Source: Chloroflexota bacterium (lineage in GTDB: Bacteria > Chloroflexota > Anaerolineae > Anaerolineales > Villigracilaceae). Taken from it: a stretch of DNA of 64,000 bases. Below the pieces are notes generated by a model. The model was not told the origin of the DNA. It saw nothing but the letters and a program-made list of their open reading frames with translations, and did no database searches. The stretch is taken from assembly GCA_016234485.1 (NCBI GenBank), contig JACRBL010000022.1, positions 25,400 to 89,399 of the forward strand, written 5' to 3'. This document shows positions 38,048 through 47,299 of the stretch, one piece after another. Position numbers and translations under genes: made by a program. How positions within the stretch are numbered: position 1 is the first letter of the stretch; the number at the start of each line of letters is the position of its first letter.

Positions 38048-39952
38048 ATGGCGCCTAAATATTCATTCGGTCAACGCTTTCGTTATTGGTTCGACAACGT
38101 CATGTCGCGCGGCGCGCCCGCCCTCATTGGGATGCTGGCCGTCGCATCGCTGGCAGTTGTTTTTGTCGCAGGCCTCATCATCAGCATTTTTGGTTTCAAC
38201 CAGGAAGGCGAAGAGGGCAGGCTATCCATTGGCGAAGCCATCTGGCAAAGCCTGATGCGTACGCTCGACTCGGGCACGATGGGCGGCGACACGGGCGGCG
38301 GGTATCGCCTGGTGATGTTGCTCGTCACCATTGGCGGTATCTTCATCGTCAGCGCGTTGATCGGCGTGCTGAATAACGGACTCGAATCGCAGATCGAACG
38401 TCTCCGCAAGGGACGCTCGCTGGCGCTCGAAAGCGACCACACCGTCATCCTCGGCTGGAGTCCGCAGGCATTCACCGTCATCGCGGAACTCGTCCTTGCC
38501 AATGAGAATCGCAAGAGCGGCGCGGCCATCGTCGTAATGGCAGACCACGATAAGGTCGAGATGGAAGACGCGATCCGCGAACGCATCCCCGATACCAAGA
38601 ACACGCGCGTCATTTGTCGTTCGGGCAGTCCCATTGATTTATCCGACATCGAAATCGCCAGCCCGCACACGGCGCGCGCCATCGTCATTCTGCCCGAAGG
38701 CGACGACCCCGACACCCATATCATAAAATCGGTATTGGCCCTCACCAACAGCCCCAATCGCCGCGAGGGCGCGTATCACATCGTCACGCAGATCCGTGAC
38801 CCGAAGAACATGGACGTGCTCCGCATGATCGGACAGCGCGACGTCGTCCAATCCATTCAGACCAATGACCTGATCGCCCGCGTCGTCGCGCAGACTTCGC
38901 GTCAATCTGGACTTTCGCTGGTCTACACCGAACTGATGAATTTCGGCGGCGACGAGATCTACTTTAAAGAAGAGTCCGCGCTGATGGGCAAGACCTACGC
39001 CGACGCGCTCCTGGCCTACGATGACTCGGCCGTGATGGGCGTGCGCCACGCCGACGGCGGCGCCGCGATCAACCCGCCGATGGACTCGGTGTTGGGCAAG
39101 GGAGACGCGCTCATCGTCATCGCCGCGGATGACGACAAGATCCAACTCGCCGCGCAACGCGTCGCAGTGGACGAGTCCGCCATCCAGTCCAATGGCAAGC
39201 GCGCCAAGCCCGCGCCAGAAAAATGTCTCGTGCTTGGCTGGAACCGCTCGGGCGCGACCATCATCCGCGAACTCGATTCGTACGTGGCAAAAGGTTCGCT
39301 TGTCACCGTCGTCTCGGAGCAGAGCAAAACCCGCGAATACATCCAGACCTACGCGGGCAAACTCGCCAATCAAAAAGTGAACGTGAAAGAAGGCGACGCC
39401 AGCGATCGCGAACTGCTCGAAGAACTCAAGGTGCAGGATTACGATCACGTCATCGTGCTTGCCAACAGCCATCTCGAACCGCAGGAAGCCGACGCGAAGA
39501 CTCTCGTCACGCTCCTGCATCTGCGCGACATGGCCGAGAAAGATGAAACGCCCTTCTCCATCGTTAGCGAGATGCTGGACCTGCGCAACCGCGAACTGGC
39601 CGAAGCCGCCAAAGTGGACGACTTCATCGTCAGCGAGCACCTCGTCAGTTTGATGATGGCGCAACTCAGCGAGAACCGCGAACTGCTGCCCGTCTTCACC
39701 GACATCTTCGATCCCGAAGGCGCGGAAATTTATCTCAAGCCCATCGGCGAATATGTCGCCACAGGCCAGCCTGTCAACTTTGGAACCGTCGTCGAAGCCG
39801 CCCGTCGCCGCGGCGAAACGGCCATCGGCTATCGTCTCCTCAGCGAAAGCCACGACGCCGAAAAAGCCTACGGCGTCCACACCAACCCGAAGAAATCGTC
39901 GGTCGTCACGTTTACCCCCGAAGATAAAGTGGTTGTGATCGCGGAAGGATAG
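38048..39952 (+). CDS. CASTOR/POLLUX-like ion channel with TrkA-N/RCK-type NAD-binding domains
   Basis: Pore-like TLDSGTMGGDTGGGYRLVMLLVTIGGIFIVSALIGVL; HTVILGWSPQAFTVIAEL; CLVLGWNRSGATIIRELD. Confidence 0.82.
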   Translation: MAPKYSFGQRFRYWFDNVMSRGAPALIGMLAVASLAVVFVAGLIISIFGFNQEGEEGRLSIGEAIWQSLMRTLDSGTMGGDTGGGYRLVMLLVTIGGIFIVSALIGVLNNGLESQIERLRKGRSLALESDHTVILGWSPQAFTVIAELVLANENRKSGAAIVVMADHDKVEMEDAIRERIPDTKNTRVICRSGSPIDLSDIEIASPHTARAIVILPEGDDPDTHIIKSVLALTNSPNRREGAYHIVTQIRDPKNMDVLRMIGQRDVVQSIQTNDLIARVVAQTSRQSGLSLVYTELMNFGGDEIYFKEESALMGKTYADALLAYDDSAVMGVRHADGGAAINPPMDSVLGKGDALIVIAADDDKIQLAAQRVAVDESAIQSNGKRAKPAPEKCLVLGWNRSGATIIRELDSYVAKGSLVTVVSEQSKTREYIQTYAGKLANQKVNVKEGDASDRELLEELKVQDYDHVIVLANSHLEPQEADAKTLVTLLHLRDMAEKDETPFSIVSEMLDLRNRELAEAAKVDDFIVSEHLVSLMMAQLSENRELLPVFTDIFDPEGAEIYLKPIGEYVATGQPVNFGTVVEAARRRGETAIGYRLLSESHDAEKAYGVHTNPKKSSVVTFTPEDKVVVIAEG

Positions 39953-39957
39953 ATGTA

Positions 39958-39996
39958 ACAAAAAACAGGTTTCTGCGAGAAACCTGTTTTTTTGTT
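39958..39996. terminator. Bidirectional terminator
   Basis: AAAAAACAGGTTTCTGCGAGAAACCTGTTTTTTTG. Confidence 0.9.
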
Positions 39997-40733
39997 TAAA
40001 ACGCCACTTCGATCCCCGCTTTTTGCAAAGCATCGCGCACCTTGCGCGCATTATCCACCGCGTGGACGTTGTCGCCGTGCAGGCACAATGTATCCACGCG
40101 GATTTGTTTTTTTTCAAACTCGATTCCATTTACGGCAAGACTGACCGCGTGCGCCGCGACCTCCTCCACCGACGACAAGATCGCGCCAGGCTGACTGCGC
40201 GGCATCAACATCCCTTCGGATGTGTATCCACGATCGGGGAATCCCTCCTGCAAGACGCGCAACCCCAACCCCCTCGCCGCATCAATGGACCTCGAGCCTG
40301 CCAGCCCGACCAGGGCGAGTTCCACGCTGAAGCGCTTCACCGCGCGTGCAACAGCCTCTGCCAACTTCTCATCCCTCGCGGACTGGTTATACAACGCCCC
40401 ATGCGGCTTGACGTGGTACAACTCCATTCCTTCGGCTTTCGCGAACGCGGCCAGCGCGCCGATCTGATACAACACCAGCGACTCGGTCTCCTCTGGCGAA
40501 AGCGCCATCTCGCGGCGACCGAATCCCTGCAAGTCAGGCCAGCCAGGGTGCGCGCCGATCGCCACTCCATGCTGTTTCGCCAATCTGACAGTCACCTGCA
40601 TCACCGACGCGTCCCCTGCGTGGAATCCGCACGCGATGTTCGCGGATGTGATCAGCGGCATGATGGACGCGTCATCGCCGAGGGTGTAGCGTCCAAACGC
40701 TTCGCCGAGGTCGCAGTTAAGGTCTATTTTCAT
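39996..40733 (-). CDS. pxpA: 5-oxoprolinase subunit A (LamB/YcsF)
   Basis: MKIDLNCDLGEAFG...SANIACGFHAGD...GAHPGWPDLQGFGRR. Confidence 0.95.
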   Translation of the reverse strand: MKIDLNCDLGEAFGRYTLGDDASIMPLITSANIACGFHAGDASVMQVTVRLAKQHGVAIGAHPGWPDLQGFGRREMALSPEETESLVLYQIGALAAFAKAEGMELYHVKPHGALYNQSARDEKLAEAVARAVKRFSVELALVGLAGSRSIDAARGLGLRVLQEGFPDRGYTSEGMLMPRSQPGAILSSVEEVAAHAVSLAVNGIEFEKKQIRVDTLCLHGDNVHAVDNARKVRDALQKAGIEVAF

Positions 40734-40748
40734 GGGAGGTCTCCAGCT

Positions 40749-40862
40749 CGTCATTGCGAGGAGCGTTCGTCCCTGGCACCGCCCGCCAGGGCAGGTGTGC
40801 GACGAAGCAATCCCCGCGTGGTGGAGGAGATTGCTTCGGGCGGGTACGCCCTCGCAATGACG
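40749..40862. repeat. Family A palindromic repeat (copy 4) with nested 32-nt module
   Basis: CGTCATTGCGAGGAGCG + CCCTGGCACCGCCCGCCAGGGCAGGTGTGCGA + AGCAATCC...GATTGCTTCG...CTCGCAATGACG. Confidence 0.93.
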
Positions 40863-40871
40863 ATGAACGTG

Positions 40872-41834
40872 TTATTGCGCGAATTTCGCGTCGTTCTCCA
40901 CTTCTTCGATTCCATCTTCCAAAGCGCGCGTCATCTTTCGATAGCGCGCTTGCGCTTCTTCAACGCTTGTCATCTTAAAACGGATTCGTCCCTCGCGAAA
41001 CGGGACTTGCGCCAGCAAGGGCAAATCTGCGGTGACGACATTCGCGATCTTCGGATACCCGCCCGTGGTGGGAGAATCGGCCATCATCACGATGGGCAGT
41101 CCGCTCGCGGGGATTTGGATGCTGCCAATGGTCATCCCTTCGGAAAGTAATTCAGCGGCATGGACGCGGGCAATGGGAGCGCCATCCATGCGAAAGCCCA
41201 TGCGGTCGGAGGAGGGACTTATGGAAAAATCACTACTGTAGAAAGTTTCCAATCCATCCTTCGTGAACCAATTCGATTGAACGCCATCGAGCGTTTCAAT
41301 GACAGGCGAGGATGAATAAAGGGGAAGTTTGTCAGGCGAAAATGTTCTCGCCGCGAGTTCGTCCAAAGAACGCGAGGGCTGGCCGATATTCAACCTGTCC
41401 CCCACTTCCAATTTCTGTCCGAGACCCGCGCGCAGATAGGATGAACGCGAACCAAGCATGGATTCGCTTTCGATTCCGCCTGCGATGGCAAGATATGCCC
41501 AGTTGCCATCACCCTCTTTCATAATTCTCACCGTCCCTCCCGCGTGGACAACAAACGATGTCCACAATGGGAACGTCCACGCGAAGGTGGATGTGACGAA
41601 GCCCGCGCCTGTCACCGCGATGACGCAATCGCGCAACGCGCGCAGGGTCACATCGCCGAAGCCGATCTCCAGAGTGGCCGCGTCGGGCGGGTTGCCAACC
41701 AGCACGTTCGCGGCGCGGTGGGCGAACCAGTCCATCGCGCCTGAGACGGGTACGCCAAACTTTTGCCAGCCGCGGCGTCCCGCGTCTTGCACGGTGACCA
41801 GTCCGCCTGCTTCGAGGATTTCAAGCATCGTCAC
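40872..41834 (-). CDS. pxpC: 5-oxoprolinase subunit C (biotin-dependent carboxyltransferase/KipA family)
   Basis: LEILEAGGLVTVQDAGRRGWQKFGVPVSGAMDWFAHRAANVLVGN. Confidence 0.93.
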   Translation of the reverse strand: MTMLEILEAGGLVTVQDAGRRGWQKFGVPVSGAMDWFAHRAANVLVGNPPDAATLEIGFGDVTLRALRDCVIAVTGAGFVTSTFAWTFPLWTSFVVHAGGTVRIMKEGDGNWAYLAIAGGIESESMLGSRSSYLRAGLGQKLEVGDRLNIGQPSRSLDELAARTFSPDKLPLYSSSPVIETLDGVQSNWFTKDGLETFYSSDFSISPSSDRMGFRMDGAPIARVHAAELLSEGMTIGSIQIPASGLPIVMMADSPTTGGYPKIANVVTADLPLLAQVPFREGRIRFKMTSVEEAQARYRKMTRALEDGIEEVENDAKFAQ

Positions 41835-42480
41835 CCTCGATGGGGATGAAGCGAACGGTGTCGCCGGGCGCGAAGAGGAAGGGAGAATCGCTGGCGGGGT
41901 CGAAGAGTTTCAGCGGAGTCCAGCCGATGAGATTCCAGCCGCCAGGGGAAGCCAGCGGGTAGATGCCCGTTTGCGCGCCCGCGATGGCCACTGTCCCTGC
42001 TGGGACGGAGGTGCGCGGCGTCTCGAGCCGCGGCGTGACGATGGCGGCGTCGAGCGCGCCCATGTAGGGGAATCCTGGCGTGAAGCCCATCATGTAGACG
42101 AGGTAGTCGCGTCGGCTGTGGAGGCGGATGACGTCCGCGGGGGATAACGCGTGGGCGGACGCGACCGCCTCGAGGTCCGCGCCGGACGCGCCGCCGTAAC
42201 GGGTGGGGACTTCGATTTGGCGTGGAGTCCGCGCGGAGGCAGAGTCGGCCTGGTCGAGTCGCAGGCGGAGCCAGTCTGCAAGTTGAGAATAGGTGAGCGT
42301 GAGGGGATCGTAGTGGACGAGGAGCGCCGCGTAGGCGGGGACGGTTTCGCGGATGCCCGCGAGGGGCGCGGCTTCGATAAGCGAGGCGAGGGCGTGGACG
42401 CGTCGGTTGAGGCGAGGATCCATTTCGTCGCCGAGGGTGATGAGAAGGGACGAATCACCGAGGGGCTTTAGCGCGTCCAT
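41821..42480 (-). CDS. pxpB: 5-oxoprolinase subunit B (KipI family)
   Basis: LKPLGDSSLLITLGDEMDP...YMMGFTPGFPYMGALD...PRTSVPAGTVAIAGAQTGIYP. Confidence 0.93.
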   Translation of the reverse strand: MDALKPLGDSSLLITLGDEMDPRLNRRVHALASLIEAAPLAGIRETVPAYAALLVHYDPLTLTYSQLADWLRLRLDQADSASARTPRQIEVPTRYGGASGADLEAVASAHALSPADVIRLHSRRDYLVYMMGFTPGFPYMGALDAAIVTPRLETPRTSVPAGTVAIAGAQTGIYPLASPGGWNLIGWTPLKLFDPASDSPFLFAPGDTVRFIPIEGDDA

Positions 42481-43718
42481 GCAAAGAGGCTGATGCTTTC
42501 AATGTGATAGGTCTGGGGGAAGAGGTCGTAGGGCGTGACTTGTTGGAGGGCGTAGCCGTTTTCGATGAGACGTTTCGCGTCGCGGGCGAGGGTGGACGGG
42601 TCGCAGGAGACGTAGGCGAGGAGGCGCGGTTTGAGTTTGATGAGCGCGTCGAGGGCGCGGCGGTCGAGGCCTGCGCGGGGAGGGTCGGCAATGGCGTAAG
42701 TCGAAATATTATTTCGACCTACCAACGCGGGGAGAATTTCTTCGGCGGCGCCTTCGTAGAGTTCCACGTTGTCGAACTCATCCAGGTTGATCGCGAAATC
42801 TTCGCAAGCAGATTCGGATGTTTCGATGCCGATCACGCGTTTTACGTGAGGCGCGAAGAAGGCGCTGAACAGGCCAACGCCGCAGTAAAGATCGAGCAAA
42901 GTGGTAGTTGGGGAAATTGGTAAATTGGTCAGGAGATGCTCGACCATTTTTTCCGCCATCGCGGTGTTGACTTGAAAAAACGACGGCGCGGAGACTTTGA
43001 AGTCGCGGCCGAGGACGCGAATGAAGTGATGATCCGCGCCCGCCATGACGACGGGATGCTCGTCGAAGAGATGGACGACGGAGATGTCGGCTTCGATTTC
43101 GAGCTCGGGCGCGTCGGGGGAATCGGATTCGAGAAGGAGCATGAGGTCGTCGTCGGCGCCCGCGCGCAGGGAGACGCGTTCGATGTCCATGTTTGGGTCG
43201 AATTGCAGTTCAGGCCAAAATGAGTTGATGCTGTTTTCGGGGAGGTGACATTCGGAAATGGGGATGACGGCGTTTCCCGTTGCATTTACGAATCCCAATT
43301 TCCCATCTTCCGTCAAATGGAATTGGACGTGGTTGCGATAATTCCACTCGAACGGCGAGGCGATCATCGGCGCGACGGGCGGATTCTGAATCTTGCCGAT
43401 GCGCGTCAACTGGTCGCGGATGATTTCGGTTTTGGCAACGAGTTGTTTTTCATAAGGCAAATTTTGATAATGGCATCCCCCGCAAATTCCAAAGTGTTTA
43501 CACTTCGCGGCAATTCGATTTGGCGACGGTTCCATAATTTCCACTATTTCGCCGCGCGCGAAATTTTGCTTCTCCTCCGTCAAGTGGACTCGGACGCGCT
43601 CGCCTGGGAGGCCAAATGGGATAAAGACCGCGCGGCCGTCGGGCAGGCGTCCCATCGCGTCGCCGCCGTAGGTGAGTTTTTCGAGAACCAGAACAGACGA
43701 TAAATCGTTATGAGGCAT
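42468..43718 (-). CDS. rlmD: TRAM-domain RlmD/TrmA-family RNA (uracil-5-)-methyltransferase
   Basis: Cys motif CKHFGICGGCHYQNL, LLDLYCGVGLFS, ADPPRAGL, YVSCDPSTLARD. Confidence 0.9.
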   Translation of the reverse strand: MPHNDLSSVLVLEKLTYGGDAMGRLPDGRAVFIPFGLPGERVRVHLTEEKQNFARGEIVEIMEPSPNRIAAKCKHFGICGGCHYQNLPYEKQLVAKTEIIRDQLTRIGKIQNPPVAPMIASPFEWNYRNHVQFHLTEDGKLGFVNATGNAVIPISECHLPENSINSFWPELQFDPNMDIERVSLRAGADDDLMLLLESDSPDAPELEIEADISVVHLFDEHPVVMAGADHHFIRVLGRDFKVSAPSFFQVNTAMAEKMVEHLLTNLPISPTTTLLDLYCGVGLFSAFFAPHVKRVIGIETSESACEDFAINLDEFDNVELYEGAAEEILPALVGRNNISTYAIADPPRAGLDRRALDALIKLKPRLLAYVSCDPSTLARDAKRLIENGYALQQVTPYDLFPQTYHIESISLFAWTR

Positions 43719-43836
43719 AACTATGTTCCATGCAATTTTGTAATTCTGTCGCCTGAGGATTCGTGGTGTAATCGAGCAATTCCATCATACAGCCCAGATC
43801 AACTCGCGTCAAGTTCGTTGCCAAAGGAGACCTCCA

Positions 43837-45693
43837 ATGAAACTTCGCAACCCGCTTTTTGCCCTAGTCACGTTCAGTCTGTCAGTCGGTCTGGCTTGTT
43901 CCGCCATAACTAGAGTCCGCCCCTCTCCAGACGGAACAGGCGTCGAAGCTCCTTCCGCGCCAAACCTGCCAAACATTCTCGACCCCACCGAAAGCCTGCC
44001 ATCCCAACCCTCCGCGCCCATTGCCACTCCCTTCGACCCTCTCACAGGCAATGGCGAGACGACGCGTTCCCTGCTGGTCTATGACGATCTTTTCACGGGC
44101 GTCGCCTCGGCCCCGGTGGATGAGAGCGCCTTTGCCATGCCCGAAAACGCCGCCCCGCCGTTGCATGCGTTTCAAGGCAAACTCGACCTGACCGGCGAGT
44201 CTGTAGAGGGCGGCTTCCTGCCCCTGCGCGACGACTTCGGGTACAACGCCGACGCCAAATGGCAGCATCTCCCCGAGATAAGTTTCGAGTTCATACAAAG
44301 CGGAAGCCATCTCATCCCCGTTGAACAGGGGCTGGTCTACACCGGCCACGAGCATTGGAATTACATGGTTGCGCCCGGCCGCGCCTGGCAGGAAACAGGC
44401 GACCAGGGTTTCTCACGCGCCTCTTTCCCCTTCGCGCTGATCGAGCGCAACCAGAATTGCGTCCACAACGGATTAATGACCTTCCTCTTCAACGATACTT
44501 CCGTGTCCAACGTGCGATTCCAAGTCACGCAGGAAACCTGCATGTATTACAAGTTCGACATGTGGGGCCAGCTCAAAGGCAGTTATGCGCCCTACCAAGT
44601 GAAGGATGCCTCCGCCCTGGCCGAGGCGCATTTCGACTGGCTGGCGCACCGCATGCCGGTCAAGCCTATTTCAGCGCTCGCCGAGGATTACCCGCGCGCC
44701 CGCATCAACGTGGCCGCCATCCCTTCAGGCATCACCCCCGACGACGCCACCGTTTATGGCCTGTCGTTTAACGGCATGCACTACATCTCGCAATGTAATA
44801 CACGTCACGGCGTTTATCCTTACTGCGTGGAAATACGCCTGCCCTCCTATTCCACCGCCAAGTCCGCGCTGGCGGGCATAGCCTACATGCGTCTCGGCCA
44901 ACTCTACGATCCCAATATCGGCTCCCTGCCCGTCCGCGATTATATTCCACAAGCCGGGAGCGACTGGGACGGCGTGACCCTCAACCACGCGCTCGACATG
45001 TCCACCGGCCACTACGCCCGCCCCGGCTACATGTTCGACGAGTATTACGGCCTGGTCTCATCCCAGTTCATTGTGGCCGAATCGCACGGTGAAAAGATCG
45101 CTCATGCCCTCAGTTTCCCGCGCGCTGGCGTGCCGGGCCAGTTATGGGTCTATCACTCCACCGACACTTACATCGCCACCCAAACCATGTTCGAATACCT
45201 CCGCAAACAGGGAGGCGGCGATCTCTTCGATATGCTGACAAACGACATCTTCATCCCGCTCCACTTCAGCCGCGGCTCGCTCGTTTCCTTGCGGACCGAA
45301 AATAGCCCGACCGGCCGCCCGTTTGGGAGCCATGGCATGTTCTACACCCCCGATGATATCGTAAAACTCGGTTCCTTCCTGATCAGTGAAGCGGGCGTGC
45401 TGAACGGCGGGCAAATTCTCCACCCATCCCTGCTGGCTGACACTATGCAAAAAAATCCATCCGACCGCGGCCTGCCCACCACCCAATACGACCACATGTA
45501 TAACAACAGTTTCTGGGCAAAGGATTATTTCCTCCCCTGTAATTTCACCGCTGTTTTCATGTCTGGTTACGGCGGCATCTCGGTTGTCATGCTTCCAAAC
45601 GGCGTCACGTATTACATGTTTAGCGACAACGGAGAATTTATCTTCGATAGCGCCGTGAACGAGGCCGCGAAATTGGAGGAGGTGTGCAAGTGA
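43837..45693 (+). CDS. Serine hydrolase (class C beta-lactamase-like) lipoprotein
   Basis: Lipobox VGLACSA; SxxK motif YSTAKSALAGIAYM; HALDMSTGHY. Confidence 0.75.
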   Translation: MKLRNPLFALVTFSLSVGLACSAITRVRPSPDGTGVEAPSAPNLPNILDPTESLPSQPSAPIATPFDPLTGNGETTRSLLVYDDLFTGVASAPVDESAFAMPENAAPPLHAFQGKLDLTGESVEGGFLPLRDDFGYNADAKWQHLPEISFEFIQSGSHLIPVEQGLVYTGHEHWNYMVAPGRAWQETGDQGFSRASFPFALIERNQNCVHNGLMTFLFNDTSVSNVRFQVTQETCMYYKFDMWGQLKGSYAPYQVKDASALAEAHFDWLAHRMPVKPISALAEDYPRARINVAAIPSGITPDDATVYGLSFNGMHYISQCNTRHGVYPYCVEIRLPSYSTAKSALAGIAYMRLGQLYDPNIGSLPVRDYIPQAGSDWDGVTLNHALDMSTGHYARPGYMFDEYYGLVSSQFIVAESHGEKIAHALSFPRAGVPGQLWVYHSTDTYIATQTMFEYLRKQGGGDLFDMLTNDIFIPLHFSRGSLVSLRTENSPTGRPFGSHGMFYTPDDIVKLGSFLISEAGVLNGGQILHPSLLADTMQKNPSDRGLPTTQYDHMYNNSFWAKDYFLPCNFTAVFMSGYGGISVVMLPNGVTYYMFSDNGEFIFDSAVNEAAKLEEVCK

Positions 45694-45706
45694 GGGATTT
45701 AAAAAA

Positions 45707-45755
45707 TACTACGTACTGCGTATTACATATGTTACGTAACACGCAGTACGTAGTA
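45707..45755. repeat. Family B palindromic repeat
   Basis: TACTACGTACTGCGT (45707-45721)/ACGCAGTACGTAGTA (45741-45755), perfect 15-bp arms. Confidence 0.9.
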
Positions 45756-45766
45756 CGGAATACACA

Positions 45767-46840
45767 CTATTCCCTAATTTCCAAAAACTCCTCCATCGCC
45801 TTCAACAACTCCTCGATATCCTCCATCTGAATCTCGCCCATGTGCGCGATGCGGAAGGTGATGTTTTTGAGCGAGCCGTAGCCGTTGGCGATTCTCATGC
45901 CGCGCTCTTGCAGGAATTTATTAAGGGCAGAGACGTCCCAGCCGCGATCATTTTTGACGGTGGTGACGGTCTGCGAGCGGAAGCCTTCGGGCGCGTACAT
46001 GCTCAGGTCGTGCTCGTCCGCCCATTCCTGCACACGTTTCGCCATCGCGGAGTGACGCGCGAAACGATTCTCCAATCCCTCGGCGAGGATGCGGTCAAGT
46101 TGTTTGTCGAGCGCGAAGATCAGCGACATGGCGGGCGTAGCAGGAGAAGAATCTTTCAAGCGGTGCTTTTCCATGCGGACGAGGTCAAAGTACCAGCCTT
46201 TGTTTTCCACTTTTTCGGCTTTCTTCATGGCGCGATCTGAAACCGCGCCGAGCGCGAGACCAGGCGGGAGCGCGAGACATTTCTGCGAGGAGGTAAGAAC
46301 CATGTCCAGCCCCCACGCGTCCATTTCGATGCGTGCGCCTGCCAGCGAGGAGACCGCGTCCACGAGGATGAGCGTCTCAGGTGCGACGGCGCGGACGGCC
46401 TCTGCGATTTCTTGGACGGGATTCTGCAATCCTGTGGACGTCTCGTTGTGGACGATGGTCAGGGCTTCGAATCCGCCGCGCTGGACCGCGTCCGCTACAA
46501 GGTCAGGACGGATCGGCTGGTCCCAGTCTGCGGACAGCTTTTCCACATCCTTGCCGTTTGCCAGCGCGACTTCATACCAACGATCCGCAAACGCGCCGTT
46601 CACGCACGAGAGAACTTTTTTATCCACAAAATTGCGGATGGCGGCTTCCTGCAAACCAGTGCCAGAAGAAGCGGTCAAGAAAACGCGGGATTGGGTAAAA
46701 AATAGTCCCTGCGACTTTTCGCTGGCGCGGCGATAAAGCGCCTCAAATTCCTTACTGCGGTGAGGCAGCATGGGCGCGGCCTGCGCCTGTAAAATTTCAT
46801 CGGCAACGTCTACGGGACCGGGGACAAACATGCGGGGCAT
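45767..46840 (-). CDS. Class V PLP-dependent aminotransferase (alanine-glyoxylate/serine-type)
   Basis: FVPGPVDVADEILQAQAAPMLPHRSKEFEALY...LILVDAVSSLAGARIEMDAWGLDMVLTSSQKCLALPPGL. Confidence 0.93.
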   Translation of the reverse strand: MPRMFVPGPVDVADEILQAQAAPMLPHRSKEFEALYRRASEKSQGLFFTQSRVFLTASSGTGLQEAAIRNFVDKKVLSCVNGAFADRWYEVALANGKDVEKLSADWDQPIRPDLVADAVQRGGFEALTIVHNETSTGLQNPVQEIAEAVRAVAPETLILVDAVSSLAGARIEMDAWGLDMVLTSSQKCLALPPGLALGAVSDRAMKKAEKVENKGWYFDLVRMEKHRLKDSSPATPAMSLIFALDKQLDRILAEGLENRFARHSAMAKRVQEWADEHDLSMYAPEGFRSQTVTTVKNDRGWDVSALNKFLQERGMRIANGYGSLKNITFRIAHMGEIQMEDIEELLKAMEEFLEIRE

Positions 46841-46878
46841 AGCGGCTCCTGTTTTATAAATAAATTTCAGGATTCCAC

Positions 46879-47000
46879 CGTCATTGCGAGGAGGGCGTTC
46901 TTCCCGACGAAGCAATCTCCTTTCCGACGAGGGGATTGCTCACCTGCACTGCACCAAACGCAGTGCGGTGCAAGTGTCGCAGAGACCGCTCGCAATGATG
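46879..47000. repeat. Family A palindromic repeat (copy 5) with nested palindromic insert
   Basis: CGTCATTGCGAGGAGG...GCAATCTCC...GGGGATTGCT[CACCTGCACTGCACCAAACGCAGTGCGGTGCAAGTG]...CTCGCAATGATG. Confidence 0.88.
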
Positions 47001-47032
47001 GGTAGTTAAAAAGGTTGAATCAAATTGGCGTA

Positions 47033-47203
47033 CTAACGAAGGAAGAACGACAGCACGACAAGCAGGGTGATGAACGAACCAGCCAGAATGCCGATACGCT
47101 TGAGGTCGGTTTTAACGTCGGTGTAATCGGGGTTGAATTCCACGGGGGCCTGCGGAAGGGATGCCGACGCGCGGCGGGTGGTTGAGCGTTTGATTTTAGA
47201 CAT
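47033..47203 (-). CDS. Small membrane protein, 56 aa (absent from ORF track)
   Basis: MSKIKRSTTRRASASLPQAPVEFNPDYTDVKTDLKRIGILAGSFITLLVVLSFFLR. Confidence 0.7.
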   Translation of the reverse strand: MSKIKRSTTRRASASLPQAPVEFNPDYTDVKTDLKRIGILAGSFITLLVVLSFFLR

Positions 47204-47299
47204 GGGAAGACTCCTTATGATTTCGCTACTGGATATCGCTCGCCCTTCGACTTCGCCGTGAGTACACGGCTTCGCTCAGGGCGGCGATCCATGCAGACT

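Noticed and set aside
38639-40129. 496-aa minus-strand ORF
   Set aside because: Antisense to the CASTOR/POLLUX-like channel; no recognisable domain.
45767-46915. N-terminal extension MLRREERPPRNDGGILKFIYKTGAA of the aminotransferase
   Set aside because: Encoded by the Family A repeat; conserved start is MPRMFVPGPVD at 46840.
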